This document shows, in pieces, positions 9,008 through 20,200 of a DNA stretch of 64,000 nt. How positions within the stretch are numbered: position 1 is the first letter of the stretch; each line of letters begins with the position of its first letter. Source of the DNA: Leucobacter chromiireducens subsp. solipictus (GTDB lineage Bacteria > Actinomycetota > Actinomycetes > Actinomycetales > Microbacteriaceae); NCBI RefSeq assembly GCF_016758195.1, contig NZ_QYAC01000002.1:434001-498000 (forward strand), in the 5' to 3' direction. The notes under the pieces were generated by a model. It did not search any database, was not told the DNA's origin, and saw only the letters and a program-made list of their open reading frames with translations. Position numbers and translations under genes: made by a program.

Positions 9008-10122
9008 ACCAGGCGCTCGAGCACGTAGTCGATCGCGCCCGTCAGGGTACGTACGTCCTCGGGATCGATCGCGGTGAAGGTCGCGATACGCAGCTGGTTG
9101 CGGCCGAGCTTGCGGTACGGCTCCGTGTCCACGATGCCGTTCGCGCGCAGCGCGGCCGAGATCGCGGCGGCGTCGACGCTGTCGTCGAAGTCGATGGTGA
9201 CAACGACCTGCGAACGGTGTTCCGGGTTCGCAACGAACGGGGTCGCGACGGGGGTGCGCTCGGCCCAGTCGTACAGCACCTGCGAGGACTCTGCGGTGCG
9301 GGCCGACGCCCAGGCGAGACCGCCCTGCCCGTTGATCCAGCGCAGCTGCTCGTCCATCATCGCGATCGTCGCGAGTGCCGGGGTGTTCAGCGTCTGGTTC
9401 TTGCGGGAGTTCTCGATCGCCCCGGCCAGGTTCAGCGATTCGGGGATATACCGACCCGACGACGTGACGCGCTCGATCCGCTCGATCGCGGCGGGAGAGA
9501 CGAGGGCAAACCAGAGGCCGCCGTCCGAGGCGAAGTTCTTCTGCGGGGAGAAGTAGTAGACGTCCGCCTCGTTCGCGTCGAAGTCGATGCCACCGGCCGC
9601 GCTCGTCGCGTCGACGACCGTCAACGCACCGGCGTCGCCCGCCACGCGGACCACGGGTGCCATGACCCCCGTGGACGTCTCGTTGTGGGGGTAGGCGTAC
9701 ACGTCGACCCCGGCAACGGCCTCGGCCTGCGAGCGCGATCCGGCATCCGCGCTCCGAATATCCGGGGCCTCCAGGAAGGGGGCGGCGCCGGTCGCCTTGC
9801 CGAACTTCGCGCCGAACTCGCCGAACGCGAGGTGCTGGCTGCGGCGTTCCACGAGCGAGTGCGCTGCGGAATCCCAGAACGTGGTCGCGCCGCCGTTGGC
9901 GAGCAGGATCTCGTAGCCCTCGGGGGCGCGGAACAGCTCCGCAAGGCCGGCGCGGACGCTGCCGACCAGGTCCTTCACCGGTGCCTGGCGGTGGGAGGTT
10001 CCCAGCACGCTCGGCTGCAGGGACGCGAGGAAGGTGAGCTGCTCGTCGCGGACCTTCGAGGGGCCGCAACCGAAGCGTCCATCGGCGGGCAGGAGGGCAG
10101 CGGGGAGTGAGATATCGGCCAT
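9004..10122 (-). CDS. serC: Phosphoserine transaminase
   Basis: 372 residues, PLP-dependent class V aminotransferase fold. FSPQKNFASDGG contains the Schiff-base lysine, and GPSKVRDEQL plus LGTSHRQAPVKDLV are typical of the actinobacterial SerC branch. It converts 3-phosphohydroxypyruvate and glutamate to phosphoserine in serine biosynthesis, cytoplasmic. The minus-strand start ATG at 10122 has TAGAAT six bases upstream (10129-10134), consistent with leaderless transcription. It converges on the sortase gene, with stops overlapping by four bases, and is divergent from the DtxR-family gene. Confidence 0.95.
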   Translation of the reverse strand: MADISLPAALLPADGRFGCGPSKVRDEQLTFLASLQPSVLGTSHRQAPVKDLVGSVRAGLAELFRAPEGYEILLANGGATTFWDSAAHSLVERRSQHLAFGEFGAKFGKATGAAPFLEAPDIRSADAGSRSQAEAVAGVDVYAYPHNETSTGVMAPVVRVAGDAGALTVVDATSAAGGIDFDANEADVYYFSPQKNFASDGGLWFALVSPAAIERIERVTSSGRYIPESLNLAGAIENSRKNQTLNTPALATIAMMDEQLRWINGQGGLAWASARTAESSQVLYDWAERTPVATPFVANPEHRSQVVVTIDFDDSVDAAAISAALRANGIVDTEPYRKLGRNQLRIATFTAIDPEDVRTLTGAIDYVLERLV

Positions 10123-10199
10123 AGCGAGATTCTACCGGGCGTGGGAACGACCCAGGGTCATGCCCTAAGCTGGAATCTGGGCTAACGAGAGGATTGCTG

Positions 10200-10892
10200 A
10201 TGACAGATCTGATCGATACGACGGAAATGTACCTGCGGACGATCCTGGAGCTCGAAGAGGAAGGGATTGTGCCGCTGCGCGCGCGCATTTCTGAGCGGCT
10301 CGGCCACTCGGGTCCCACGGTCTCACAGACGGTCGGGCGCATGGAGCGCGACGGGCTTGTCGTGGTCACCGACGACCGCCGCCTCGAACTCACCGAGACC
10401 GGGCGCACCAAGGCGGTGCGCGTCATGCGGAAGCACCGCATCGCCGAACGGCTGCTCGCCGATGTGATCGGCCTGGAGTGGGCGTATGTGCACGAAGAAG
10501 CGTGCCGCTGGGAGCACGTGATGAGCGAGCGCGTCGAGCGCAAGCTGCTCGGGATGCTCGGCAACCCGACGGAGTCGCCCTACGGCAACCCCATTCCCGG
10601 GCTCGAGGAGCTCGGGTCCACGCGCGCCGGGTCCTTCCAGACCGGGGTGAGCGGCCTCACGGAGCTGCTGATCGAGCCCGAGGTCACCATGACCGCGCGG
10701 ATCCGCCGGCTCGCGGAGCCGCTGCAGGTCGATCCGGAGCTGCTGGATCAGCTCGCGGACGCCGGTGTCGTGCCCGGCAACAAGGCTTCCTTCGTTCGAC
10801 GCGGGCACACCGTGCACGTCGAGGTCGAAGGATCACATGAAGCGATCGACCTCCCCGCCGAGGTCGCCGCGCACATTTTCGTCTCACAGTAG
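10200..10892 (+). CDS. DtxR/IdeR-family metal-dependent transcriptional regulator
   Basis: 230 residues starting MTDLIDTTEMYLRTILELEE, the conserved opening of DtxR/IdeR. An N-terminal winged helix (recognition segment SGPTVSQTVGRMERDGLV) is followed by the dimerisation/metal domain with EEACRWEHVMSERVERKL, which holds the Cys, Glu and His used in metal binding, and a C-terminal SH3-like domain (from about 150; KASFVRRGHTVHVEVEG). The full three-domain length fits the iron-responsive IdeR/DtxR type rather than short MntR. ATG at 10200 has GAGAGG seven bases upstream. Expected to repress iron-acquisition genes with Fe(II); no operator was identified here. Confidence 0.92.
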   Translation: MTDLIDTTEMYLRTILELEEEGIVPLRARISERLGHSGPTVSQTVGRMERDGLVVVTDDRRLELTETGRTKAVRVMRKHRIAERLLADVIGLEWAYVHEEACRWEHVMSERVERKLLGMLGNPTESPYGNPIPGLEELGSTRAGSFQTGVSGLTELLIEPEVTMTARIRRLAEPLQVDPELLDQLADAGVVPGNKASFVRRGHTVHVEVEGSHEAIDLPAEVAAHIFVSQ

Positions 10893-10981
10893 AGCGAGTG
10901 CCCGCGTGAGCGGGTATGGCTCCGCGGAGTCGATGGTATTAAGCGTGCCCAATTCCGGGCTGCTACCACAGGAGTTGATAG

Positions 10982-12349
<1,368 letters not shown>

Positions 12350-12363
12350 GCCGCGGAGCCGGG

Positions 12364-12424
12364 AACCGGGCCGGTCATTTTGCTTCACGTGAAGCAAAAC
12401 GACCGGCCCGGTTTGGTGTTTTTC
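12364..12424 (+). terminator. Strong nested-palindrome terminator after gdhA
   Basis: Fifty-base near-perfect palindrome (12364-12413): 13-base outer arms (AACCGGGCCGGTC / GACCGGCCCGGTT), one mismatched pair and an inner 22-base palindrome centred on CACGTG, then a GT-rich/T5 run to 12424. It sits just after the gdhA stop. Confidence 0.9.
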
Positions 12425-12561
12425 CGAGTCGTGGACAGGGTTTCTGAGAGCTTCGTGACCTGAGCGTGACATTCCCGTAATCATCGGTTACTCTTGAACG
12501 GTCGCGTCCCGGAAGGGGTGCACACGATGACCACCAACCAAGGTAGAGGCAGATTATTCTC

Positions 12562-13317
12562 GTGAATCAGAACCCCAGCACGGCGGTCGCGGTTGCGAAC
12601 GACGCTGCGAAGCCCGCACGTTCGCAGGCCAAGCGCATCGGACAGATGGCTGGAGCTGCCGCACTGAGCCTCGGACTGGTCGGCGCTTTCGGGCTTCCCG
12701 CCTACGCCGTCGCGCCGACGGTCGAGGGCGCGCCTGACGCGGACATCACGCAGCAGCAGCTCGTCACCCCGATGACGGACGTCCAGATTTCCCCGGTCGT
12801 GTCCCTCGATGGCGAGGTCGGCGCGGACATCCTTGAGCAGGAGCGCAAGGAGAAGGAAAAGGAAGAGAAGGCTGCCGCCGCTGCGGCCGCTCAGCTCGCC
12901 GCAGGCCAGAACGCTGCGTCGGCAGCGACGGCCACCGCCGGTCCCGCGGGCAAGAGCTCGGCAGACGTCCCCGCCGGTGTCGGCGCTGAGGGCCTCGTCG
13001 CCGCAGCGCTCGCGCAGGTCGGCGTCTCGCAGGACTGCACCGACCTGGTCCAGAACGCACTCGCGGGCATCGGCCTCACCGAGCGCCGCGACATGGGCGG
13101 CTACGACCACGGCGTCTCCGACTTCTACCGCTACGGCACCCCGGTGACCGACGGCAACTACGCCCCCGGTGACATCCTCATCTGGGCCGGCGCACCGCAC
13201 GTCGCGATCTACATCGGCAACGGCCAGGCCGTGCACGGTGGCTGGGGCGGCAACCAGACGGTGGTCAACACTTACGCTTCCCCGAGCGCGACGCCCGACG
13301 TCGTCCGCCTCGGCTAA
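12562..13317 (+). CDS. Secreted NlpC/P60-like (CHAP-like) cell-wall hydrolase
   Basis: 251 residues. A signal peptide ends near PAYAVAP (about residue 48), then a helical stretch rich in Lys/Glu and Ala (QERKEKEKEEKAAAA, a likely coiled coil or wall-spanning linker at 90-115), then a C-terminal papain-like domain. Cys159 in SQDCTDLV and His213 in APHVAIYIGNG fit the Cys-His pair of NlpC/P60 or CHAP amidases, and GDILIWAG precedes the His as in those families. GTG start; the best ribosome site, AGAGG, is rather far (about 12 bases). Probable peptidoglycan hydrolase acting outside the membrane; exact bond cleaved unknown. Confidence 0.85.
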   Translation: MNQNPSTAVAVANDAAKPARSQAKRIGQMAGAAALSLGLVGAFGLPAYAVAPTVEGAPDADITQQQLVTPMTDVQISPVVSLDGEVGADILEQERKEKEKEEKAAAAAAAQLAAGQNAASAATATAGPAGKSSADVPAGVGAEGLVAAALAQVGVSQDCTDLVQNALAGIGLTERRDMGGYDHGVSDFYRYGTPVTDGNYAPGDILIWAGAPHVAIYIGNGQAVHGGWGGNQTVVNTYASPSATPDVVRLG

Positions 13318-13328
13318 GAGCTTTCACC

Positions 13329-13369
13329 CAGAACGAGCGGGACTTCGGTCCCGCTCGTTCTGCGTTTCC
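13329..13369 (+). terminator. Intrinsic terminator after the NlpC/P60-like gene
   Basis: Perfect 15-bp stem (CAGAACGAGCGGGAC with its complement at 13348-13362) closed by a TTCG tetraloop, followed by CGTTTCC. Confidence 0.92.
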
Positions 13370-13451
13370 GGGCTGCGCCTGCGGCGCCGAACGCGCCGTG
13401 CACGGTGGCCCCGGTGCGCTAGACTCCCAAAGGTCGCCTTCCCGCGATCCC

Positions 13452-13524
13452 GCCCTGGTAGCTCAGTGGATAGAGCACTTCTCTCCTAAAGAAGGTGTCG
13501 GAGGTTCGATTCCTCTCCAGGGCA
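13452..13524 (+). tRNA. tRNA-Arg (anticodon CCT)
   Basis: 73-base cloverleaf. Acceptor GCCCTGG pairs with CCAGGGC; D-arm GCTCAGTGGATAGAGC; anticodon stem CTTCT/AGAAG with loop CTCCTAA giving CCT; T-arm with GGTTCGATTCC. CCA is not encoded. Reads AGG codons. Confidence 0.97.
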
Positions 13525-13615
13525 CAACAGCTCCCGCCCCGGTGCTTTCCTCGGTCACCACCCGCCGCGGACCGCAGCTTCGGGCATCCCCGGGAAGGTC
13601 GGTTGGGGCGCATGT

Positions 13616-13680
13616 GCGCACACACCTGGGCCCCGCCGTTCGCCACCGTAGTGGCGAGCGACGGGGCCCAGGTGTGCGCG
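13616..13680. terminator. Large bipartite hairpin between tRNA-Arg and the DUF892 gene
   Basis: Outer arms pair CACACCTGGGCCCCG (with a two-base bulge on one side) to CGGGGCCCAGGTGTG; inner stem TCGCCAC / GTGGCGA with loop CGTA. It lies just outside the convergent DUF892 stop. There is no clear T-run, so the terminator role is inference from position. Confidence 0.5.
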
Positions 13681-13684
13681 AGTG

Positions 13685-14173
13685 CTAGCTTGAGCTGAGC
13701 ATCTCCTGCAGGGTGGTGCGCAGCTCCTCGCTCGTGTGCACCTCCTGGTCGAGGTTCGCGGAGAGGAGCTTGCCGGACTCCGCCGCGCCGAGCGCTTCTG
13801 CGTGCATGATCAGCCCGGTGTAACTCGCGATCTCGAAGTGCTCGTTTCCCAGCGCGCTCATGAGCGCGATCTGGTTGTGGAGCTTCGGATCGGCTTTCTC
13901 GAGCAGGCTTGCCGCCTGTGTCTTGATCCCGGTCGTCGCCTGCGACGGGGCCGTCGTCGCCTCGTAGCCCAGATCCTTCAGGACCCGCTCCAGGTTGTCG
14001 ATCTGCTCCCGGGTCTCGTCGGCGTGGTGGGTGAACAGCTTCTTGATCTTCTGGTCGCGCGCGGCCGCATGCAGATCGTCGAGCGCCTCCAGCGAGTGCT
14101 GCTCCATCATGAGCGCGCTCCGCAGCGCGTAGTGGAACAGCGCTTCGGGGGTGTCGAGTGTGTGCTGAGACAT
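13685..14173 (-). CDS. DUF892 / YciF-like ferritin-fold stress protein
   Basis: 162 residues. Long amphipathic helices with repeated His and Glu residues (MMEQHSLEALDDLH, HHADETREQIDNLERVL, ALGNEHFEIASYTGLI) match the YciE/YciF ferritin-like four-helix family. The start at 14173 is fixed by GGAGGAACAC immediately upstream. Members of this family are stress-induced and possibly bind a di-iron centre; that activity is not proven by sequence. It stands alone between tRNA-Arg and the iron-permease-like gene. Confidence 0.85.
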   Translation of the reverse strand: MSQHTLDTPEALFHYALRSALMMEQHSLEALDDLHAAARDQKIKKLFTHHADETREQIDNLERVLKDLGYEATTAPSQATTGIKTQAASLLEKADPKLHNQIALMSALGNEHFEIASYTGLIMHAEALGAAESGKLLSANLDQEVHTSEELRTTLQEMLSSS

Positions 14174-14335
14174 GTGTTCCTCCAGTTCGTCAGGGACGGG
14201 CGACCGTCCAGGTGCGTCCCTCGGGTCGAGGGAGTGGATCGTGTGCCGTGGCGCATGCCGGGGGCGGTGTGACCCGGGCGTGCGCTCTGCGGTGTCGACG
14301 CGGTGCATCGCACGGCCGCGGGCGGCCGGTAGCGC

Positions 14336-14827
14336 CTAGCCCCCGGCGCGCGGCCCCACGCGCACGGGCGCGCCACGCTCGGCATTCGCATTCGCATTCG
14401 CATTCGCATTCGCATCCGCGTTTGCCGGGCGTACGAGGTTCTTGCTGGTGCTCTCGAGATCCTCGAGGCCCACGGCGGTTCGCAGTTCCTCGGCGTCACG
14501 CGGGTGGCCGTTCGCGGCCATCCAGTCGCTCAGTCCGTCCGCGATGGCGTTGAGCTTGTGTTGCACCGCCTGGTTCGCTCGGGTCTGGCTGTTCTGCAAG
14601 AGCGCGACGGACAAGAAGGTCACGATGGTCGTCAGGGTGTTGATGATGAGCTGCCACGTATCGACGCTGCGAATGAAGATGATCGATGGGGCCCACAGGA
14701 CCACCAAGAGGACGCAGAAGCAAAAGAACCAGGCTCGGCTTGCGAGGCCGGACGCGCGTTCCGCGAACCGATCGAACACACCGATATGGTCTGAGACATC
14801 GCTGGGCAAAACTGCGACACGTGCCAT
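14336..14827 (-). CDS. Low-affinity iron permease-like membrane protein
   Basis: 163 residues. Two TM helices (about 30-50 and 60-80, separated by an RSVDTWQ loop) followed by LLQNSQTRANQAVQHKLNAI, the conserved region of the low-affinity iron permease family (small bacterial homologues of fungal Fet4 N-terminus). The start at 14827 has GAGGGGG seven bases away. The C-terminal tail contains an Ala-Asn dipeptide repeat encoded by a hexanucleotide repeat (14382-14417). Iron transport by these short bacterial proteins is uncertain. Confidence 0.8.
   Translation of the reverse strand: MARVAVLPSDVSDHIGVFDRFAERASGLASRAWFFCFCVLLVVLWAPSIIFIRSVDTWQLIINTLTTIVTFLSVALLQNSQTRANQAVQHKLNAIADGLSDWMAANGHPRDAEELRTAVGLEDLESTSKNLVRPANADANANANANANAERGAPVRVGPRAGG
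14382..14417. repeat. Hexanucleotide tandem repeat (GCATTC) inside the iron-permease-like gene
   Basis: Five perfect GCATTC units plus one changed unit (GCATCC). On the coding (minus) strand this reads GCGAAT, giving alternating Ala-Asn. Unit length is a multiple of three, so copy-number change would alter tail length but not frame. Confidence 0.95.
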
Positions 14828-14975
14828 TCCCATTCCCCCTCATTCGTCTGTACCTTGGGTCGAACCAGCGCGGGTTCCCGCGTGTGTTTCCTCACGGTAC
14901 CGCCGGGAGAATGTCCCGGTGAGGCCCTTGCCGTGGACATTACGATCTGGTAACGGGGTGCGCGCGGTGTCCGCC

Positions 14976-14993
14976 GGGCGCGGGCCCGCGCCC
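14976..14993. promoter_or_regulatory. 18-bp perfect GC palindrome upstream of jetA
   Basis: Two-fold symmetric GGGCGCGGG/CCCGCGCCC, ending 45 bases before the jetA start and just upstream of its predicted promoter. It could be an operator or a terminator for leftward/rightward transcripts; no T-run is present. Confidence 0.35.
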
Positions 14994-15038
14994 CGCCGGC
15001 CGTCAGGTTCGGGAGCCACGCAGCGGTATCCTTGATCG

Positions 15039-16526
15039 GTGACACACTCCCCGGCCGAGGCCGCATATCTGCGCGCCGTTGCAGCGTTCAAGAACCCGAC
15101 GCTGGATCTGCTGCACGGCAGGTACGCCCCCTTTGTCGTCGCCGTGCTCACCCGCATGTTCTCGGCCGAGCGCGCGTCCGTCCCCGTGGCCGACGCCCAC
15201 GTGGAGGTCGGCGCGTTTGTCGAGGAGATACGGGCGGCGGGCGTGGCCACCGAGGATCGCCAGATCCCGGCCGGATCGGGCCGCGAGATCTGCCGCTACT
15301 GGGTGCGGGTCGGCTGGCTGGTGCCTCACATCCACGAGGGCATCGAACTGTACCGGCTGTCCGCGCAGGCGGTCGGCGCGCTCGAGGTGGCGGGCCGTGC
15401 CGGCGGCGGGCGGGCGAAGGTGTCGCGCTCTCGCGTGCGCACCCTGCTGGAATCGGTGGAGCAGCTGACGCAGAGCGCGGAGACCGACCCCGGAAAGCGG
15501 CTCGCGCGGCTCCGCGCGGAGCGGGACGAGATCGACGCGGAGATCGCCCGGCTGGAGCGGGATGAGGTGCCGTTCGAGCCGATCGACGACGACCAGCTGC
15601 TCGAAGACACCGAGAACATCCTGCACCTGTCCCGGGAACTGCCCGCCGACTTCGTGCGCGTCGCGGAGTCGATCAACGCGATGCAGCGCGATGTGATCGC
15701 GGAGCTGCGCCGCGACGAGCGCCCCGCGGGCGAGGTGCTGCGCGAATATCTGCAGCGCGGTGAACACGTCATGGACGCGACCCCCGAGGGCCGCGCGTTT
15801 TCCGGCGCGCTGAAGCTGATCGGCGACCCGGAGCACATCGATCACCTCACCGATCAACTTCAGGGGATCCTCGCCCAGCCCTTCACCCGGCTCATGTCGG
15901 CCGAGCAGCGCGGCGACCTGCGCGCGATCGCGAAGCGCGTGGAACAGGGCGTCCAGGAGGTGCTGAACGCGCAACGGCGCGCCTCCCACGTGATCACGAC
16001 CCAGGTGCGCACGCACGACCCGATCCGGGATCGCGAGGTGGACGATCTGCTCCGCGGCGTCATGGCCGGGCTGCAATCGTGGATGCCGGAATCCAAGGCG
16101 GGCGACCGGGTGGAGCCGTTGCGGAGCCTCCCGACCGGCGGGATCGGTCACCTGCGTCAGTCGCTCAACGATCTGCGGCCGCCGAACCCGCCCGCCCCGC
16201 TGCGCGATGCCGCAGCCGACGCCGAGTTCGTGGACGCGGATACGCGCGCGTGGGGCGGACCCAACTACGGGGACCTCGAGAAATACCTCGCCGGGCTCGA
16301 CTCGGAACGCTTCGACCTCGCCACCGCGTTCGAGGGGATCGCGGCGGACGGCGCGCGCCGCCCCGCCGATCTGCTCGGCCTCCTGGAACTCGCCCACCGC
16401 AACGGCAGCCTGGAGGGGGACACCGTGTCGGTGGTCGAGGCGATTCGCCCGGACGGCACCTCCCGCCGCTTCGCTTTCGCGGCCGTGACCGCGCGCACAC
16501 TGAAGGAAGACGCAGATGTTGACTGA
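15039..16526 (+). CDS. jetA: Wadjet type I protein JetA (DUF3375)
   Basis: 495 residues recognised as DUF3375, the kleisin-like subunit of the Wadjet SMC complex that bridges JetC heads. The N-terminal half is helical with a coiled coil ([19 protein letters not shown], about 150-185); the C-terminal part contains a winged-helix-like segment ([18 protein letters not shown]). Full family length. GTG start with TATCCT at 15027-15032, six bases upstream, and no ribosome site: likely leaderless. Overlaps jetB by 11 bases. Function by family: assembly of the DNA-loop-extruding complex that recognises small circular plasmids. Confidence 0.92.
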   Translation: MTHSPAEAAYLRAVAAFKNPTLDLLHGRYAPFVVAVLTRMFSAERASVPVADAHVEVGAFVEEIRAAGVATEDRQIPAGSGREICRYWVRVGWLVPHIHEGIELYRLSAQAVGALEVAGRAGGGRAKVSRSRVRTLLESVEQLTQSAETDPGKRLARLRAERDEIDAEIARLERDEVPFEPIDDDQLLEDTENILHLSRELPADFVRVAESINAMQRDVIAELRRDERPAGEVLREYLQRGEHVMDATPEGRAFSGALKLIGDPEHIDHLTDQLQGILAQPFTRLMSAEQRGDLRAIAKRVEQGVQEVLNAQRRASHVITTQVRTHDPIRDREVDDLLRGVMAGLQSWMPESKAGDRVEPLRSLPTGGIGHLRQSLNDLRPPNPPAPLRDAAADAEFVDADTRAWGGPNYGDLEKYLAGLDSERFDLATAFEGIAADGARRPADLLGLLELAHRNGSLEGDTVSVVEAIRPDGTSRRFAFAAVTARTLKEDADVD

Positions 16527-17286
16527 GCCCGAGACCCCGGCCGTGCCCGACTCGACGCCCGCCCCGGACGCCGCGGCCCCGTTCATCGAGGCCGTGGCGA
16601 TGGAGAACGACCCGGACGGAAGCTTCGCCGGGGACCGCGGCGTGCTCGAGCCGGCGGTGCGCCGCGTGCTCGTGCGGCTGCTCCAGCGCCGCGTGGTGTT
16701 CGCGGACCGCAACGCGGACGAGTGGGCCGTGCTGCTCGACAACCAGCAGGTGATCGAGTCGCGGCTGCACGACCTGTTCGTGCGGCTCATCGTCGACCTC
16801 GAACGCGGGGTCGCGTACAAGCAGCAGGTGCGCTCCGATGAGCTGGACGTGCCCGTGCTGCTGCGCGACGAGTCGTACAATCGCGCCGAAACGCTTGTGC
16901 TCGTGTATCTGCGCACGGTGTACCAGCGCGAGTCAACGGCGGGGGAGCGTGCGGTGTGGGTCGATGTCGAGGACATCGAGCAGACCGTGCTGAGCTACTT
17001 CACCGACGGCGACGGAAGTCCGGCCGCGCGGCAGAAGACGATCAAGAGCGCGCTCGGGCGTCTCCGCCAGGAGGGCATCATCGATGAGGAATCCGAGGGC
17101 CGCTACCGCATCACGCCGCTGATCGAGATCGTGCTGAGCGCGGATCGCCTGCGGGAACTGCTGAGCTGGCTGCGCGAGCAGGTGGCCCCGGACCCGCACG
17201 ATCCCACCTCCGGTCCCACGCCCGAGCCCGCCCGTGACCACGCCGCCGAGCCCCGCCACACCGATCAGGGAGAACCCACCGCATGA
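16516..17286 (+). CDS. jetB: Wadjet type I protein JetB (DUF4194)
   Basis: 256 residues with the DUF4194 core from about 40 to 215: [20 protein letters not shown], then [20 protein letters not shown] and a winged helix near 150-205 ([18 protein letters not shown]). This is the KITE-type dimer subunit of the Wadjet SMC complex. The N-terminal ~35 and C-terminal ~35 residues are Pro/Ala/Glu rich and probably disordered. Start and stop overlap jetA and jetC (ATGA junction at 17283), indicating one coupled operon. Confidence 0.92.
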   Translation: MLTEPETPAVPDSTPAPDAAAPFIEAVAMENDPDGSFAGDRGVLEPAVRRVLVRLLQRRVVFADRNADEWAVLLDNQQVIESRLHDLFVRLIVDLERGVAYKQQVRSDELDVPVLLRDESYNRAETLVLVYLRTVYQRESTAGERAVWVDVEDIEQTVLSYFTDGDGSPAARQKTIKSALGRLRQEGIIDEESEGRYRITPLIEIVLSADRLRELLSWLREQVAPDPHDPTSGPTPEPARDHAAEPRHTDQGEPTA

Positions 17287-20200
17287 CCATGATCGACACG
17301 CTCTTCGGCATGATTCCCGCGGCCTCGCGCGGGCAGCAGTGGGTAGCGGACGAACTGCGGCTCGTGAACTGGGGTGGCTACGACGGCGCGCACCGGGTGC
17401 GGTTCTCCTCGAACGCGACGCTGCTGTGCGGTGGATCGGGATCCGGCAAGTCGACCCTGATGGACGGCTACATCGCGCTGATGATGCCCCACACGACCCC
17501 GTTCAACGGGGCCTCGAACGGCGGTGTCACGGGCCGGCCGCGCGGCGAGGAGCAGCGCAACATCCTGTCTTACGGTCGCGGCAAGCTCGACGAGTCACGC
17601 ACCGACGAGGGCACCCGGGTGCGCGTGCTGCGCGGCGACGGTGAGGACACCTGGACGGCGCTCGCGATGACCTGGCTGGATCACGACGGCTCGCGCTTCA
17701 CCGCTGTGCGCGCCTGGTACTTCCCGGCGTCCGCCCGCCTGCTTGATGACGCCGTGAAGGTGCGCGCCACGATCGACGGACCCTTCGATCTGAGCGCGCT
17801 GGAGACCGCGGCAGCCCACCGCCTCTCCGACGCCGCGGTGAAGGCCGCGGGACTCGACACCTACGCGACGGACCGCGAGTTCTCGGCGAAAATTCACACG
17901 GTGCTCGGGATCGGGGCGGCCGGGGCCGGGGCGAAGGCCATGAGCCTGCTCGCCCGAATCCAGGCCGGGCAGCAGATCACCACCGTTGACGAGTTGTACA
18001 AGCGGATGGTGCTCGAAGAACCCGACTCGCTCGCGACCGCGGACGCGGTCGTGGGGCACTTCGACGAGCTTGAGAGCACCCGGCAGCGCATGGTGACCGC
18101 GCAGAAGCAGGTCCGGGCGCTCCGGCCCATTCGTGAGATGCGGGAGCGGATCGTGGCGGCCGCGGATCAGCTCCGCCTGCTCGACGAGATCGGCCGTTTC
18201 GGAGATCCCGATTCGCTGGCCGCGCTGTGGCGTGCGAACCGCCGGCTCGCGCTGCTGCGCGAGGTGGAGGCCGAGCTGCAGCAGGAGAAGGGGGCCGCCG
18301 ACGCGGAGGTGCGCGCCCAGCAGGCGCTCGCCGCCGCCGCGGAAGCCGAGCGCGCCGGGCTCGTCGAGGTGCTGCGAAACTCGGGCGGCGACCGCATCGA
18401 GCGGGCGGAGCGTGATCTCGGCCTGGTCGAGACGCGCCTCGAGCAGGCGCGAGCGGCCCGCGAGCGCTTCGCATCGCTCCTGCTCGGGCTCGGGGAGGAG
18501 ATCCCGAATGAGAAGGCCTTCCGCGCGCTCGTGACCCGGGCCCGGGCGGAACTCGCGGATCCGGCGGCGAAATCGGCCGTGCGCGACGCGTACGCGGATG
18601 CGCGGGGCACGACGAACGCGATCCGCGCGGAGTTGACCGGCCTCGAAGCGGAGCATCGCAGCTCGGAGTCACTGCGCGGAAACATCCCGAGCGCCCTGCA
18701 CGAGTCGCGTGAACTGCTGGCGCACGCGGCGGGGCTCTCGGCCGAGGACCTGCCCTTTGTCGGCGAACTTGTCGAGGTGCGCACGGAGTTCGAACCCTGG
18801 CGGGATGCGTTCGGGCTCGCGCTCGGCGGCTTCGCGACCACGCTGCTGATCGACGCCGAGCACCTGCCGCGGTTCCGGGCCGCGATCAACGAGGTGCGGG
18901 TGCCGTCCCGGCTGCGGTACGAGGGGGTGCGGCTCGGCACCGCGGGGAAGCCCCGCCTGGACGCGCAGCAGTTGCCGGGCCGGCTCGACTATCGCGAAGG
19001 CCCGTTCACCGCCTGGCTCCAGGAGCGCCTGGCGGATCAGTTCGGGTTCGTGTGCGTGGATGACGCGACGGCGTTTGCGGAGCATCGCATGGCGCTGAGC
19101 ATCACGGGTCAGATGTCGCAGGGAAGCCGGGGCGCGCACGGTGGGCACGGGCGCAGTTCGGTGCTCGGGTTTTCGAACCAGCGCCGCCTGGCCGAGCTCG
19201 GCGACAAGGTCGCCGACTGCGAGCGACGGTTGCAGGCCGCCGCCGAGGCCGAGCAGGAGGCTGCACGAGCGCTCGACACGATCGATGCGCGGCACACCGC
19301 CTACGGGAAGCTCGTCGAGCTGAGCTGGGAGCAGATCGACGTCGCCGCGGTGGAGCAGGAGCGTGACAACTGGGAGCGGATCGTCGCGGGCCTGGTCGAG
19401 GGGAATCCCGAGATCGAGGACCTGCAGAGCCAGATCGCCGCGCTCAAGACGCAGATCGAGGCGCAGCAGAAGAAGGTGGGCCGGGCGGAGGCCAAGCAGG
19501 AGAGCATCGCGCGGCAGTGGGCGGAGATCACCGACGAGGTGGACGCGGCGCAGCAGTCGGTCGACGAAGCCGAGGATGCGGGCCGCGAACTCGGGGACGC
19601 GCACGCCGCGTATCTGAGCGAGCGGTTCGAGACGCCGGCTACGGGCCGCGCCCGGAACCGGACGGACGCCCTCTCCCGCTTCGACGCGGCGCTCGACACG
19701 GCCGCGAAGCTGCTTCACGAGGACCAGGCCGCCGCGCAGGCGACCCTCGAAGAGCAGCGCGGGCATCTGCGTCGCGCGCTGGAAGGCTTCCTCGAAAGCT
19801 GGCCCAACCCGAATCTGCGGGCCGACCCGGATGCCTCCCTGAAGGACTTCGAACGGATCCTGGCGGAGCTCGAGACGAGCGGCCTGCACGAGCTGGAGGC
19901 CGAGTGGAAGCAGAGCCTCCTGAAGCTCTCGGGCAACGACCTGACGAACCTGGATTCCACGCTGAGCCGCGCGCTGCGCGAGATCAAGGAACGCATCGAA
20001 CCGATCAACCGCATCATGCGGGATCTGCCGTTCTACGATGACGAGCACCGCCTGCAGATCACGCCGCGCGAGACGCAGTCCGAAACGCGGCGGCGCTTCC
20101 GCGCCGAACTCCGGGACGTCCGGGCCCTCATCGCGGGGGCGCAGAGCGACGCCGAGCGCGAGCTCGCCTATGAGCGGATGGCCCGGCTGATCGGCCGGAT

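Noticed and set aside
8249-10564. Long minus-strand open frame (about 770 codons) across sortase and serC
   Set aside because: It is the antisense shadow of two clearly real genes in high-GC DNA; no domain, and very Arg/Pro rich.
12425-12561. c-di-AMP (ydaO-type) riboswitch before the NlpC/P60-like gene
   Set aside because: Position would fit, but I could not find the conserved core elements in the 137-base leader.
14840-15038. Remnant of jetD upstream of jetA
   Set aside because: Open frames here are short shadows; no nuclease motifs were recognised.
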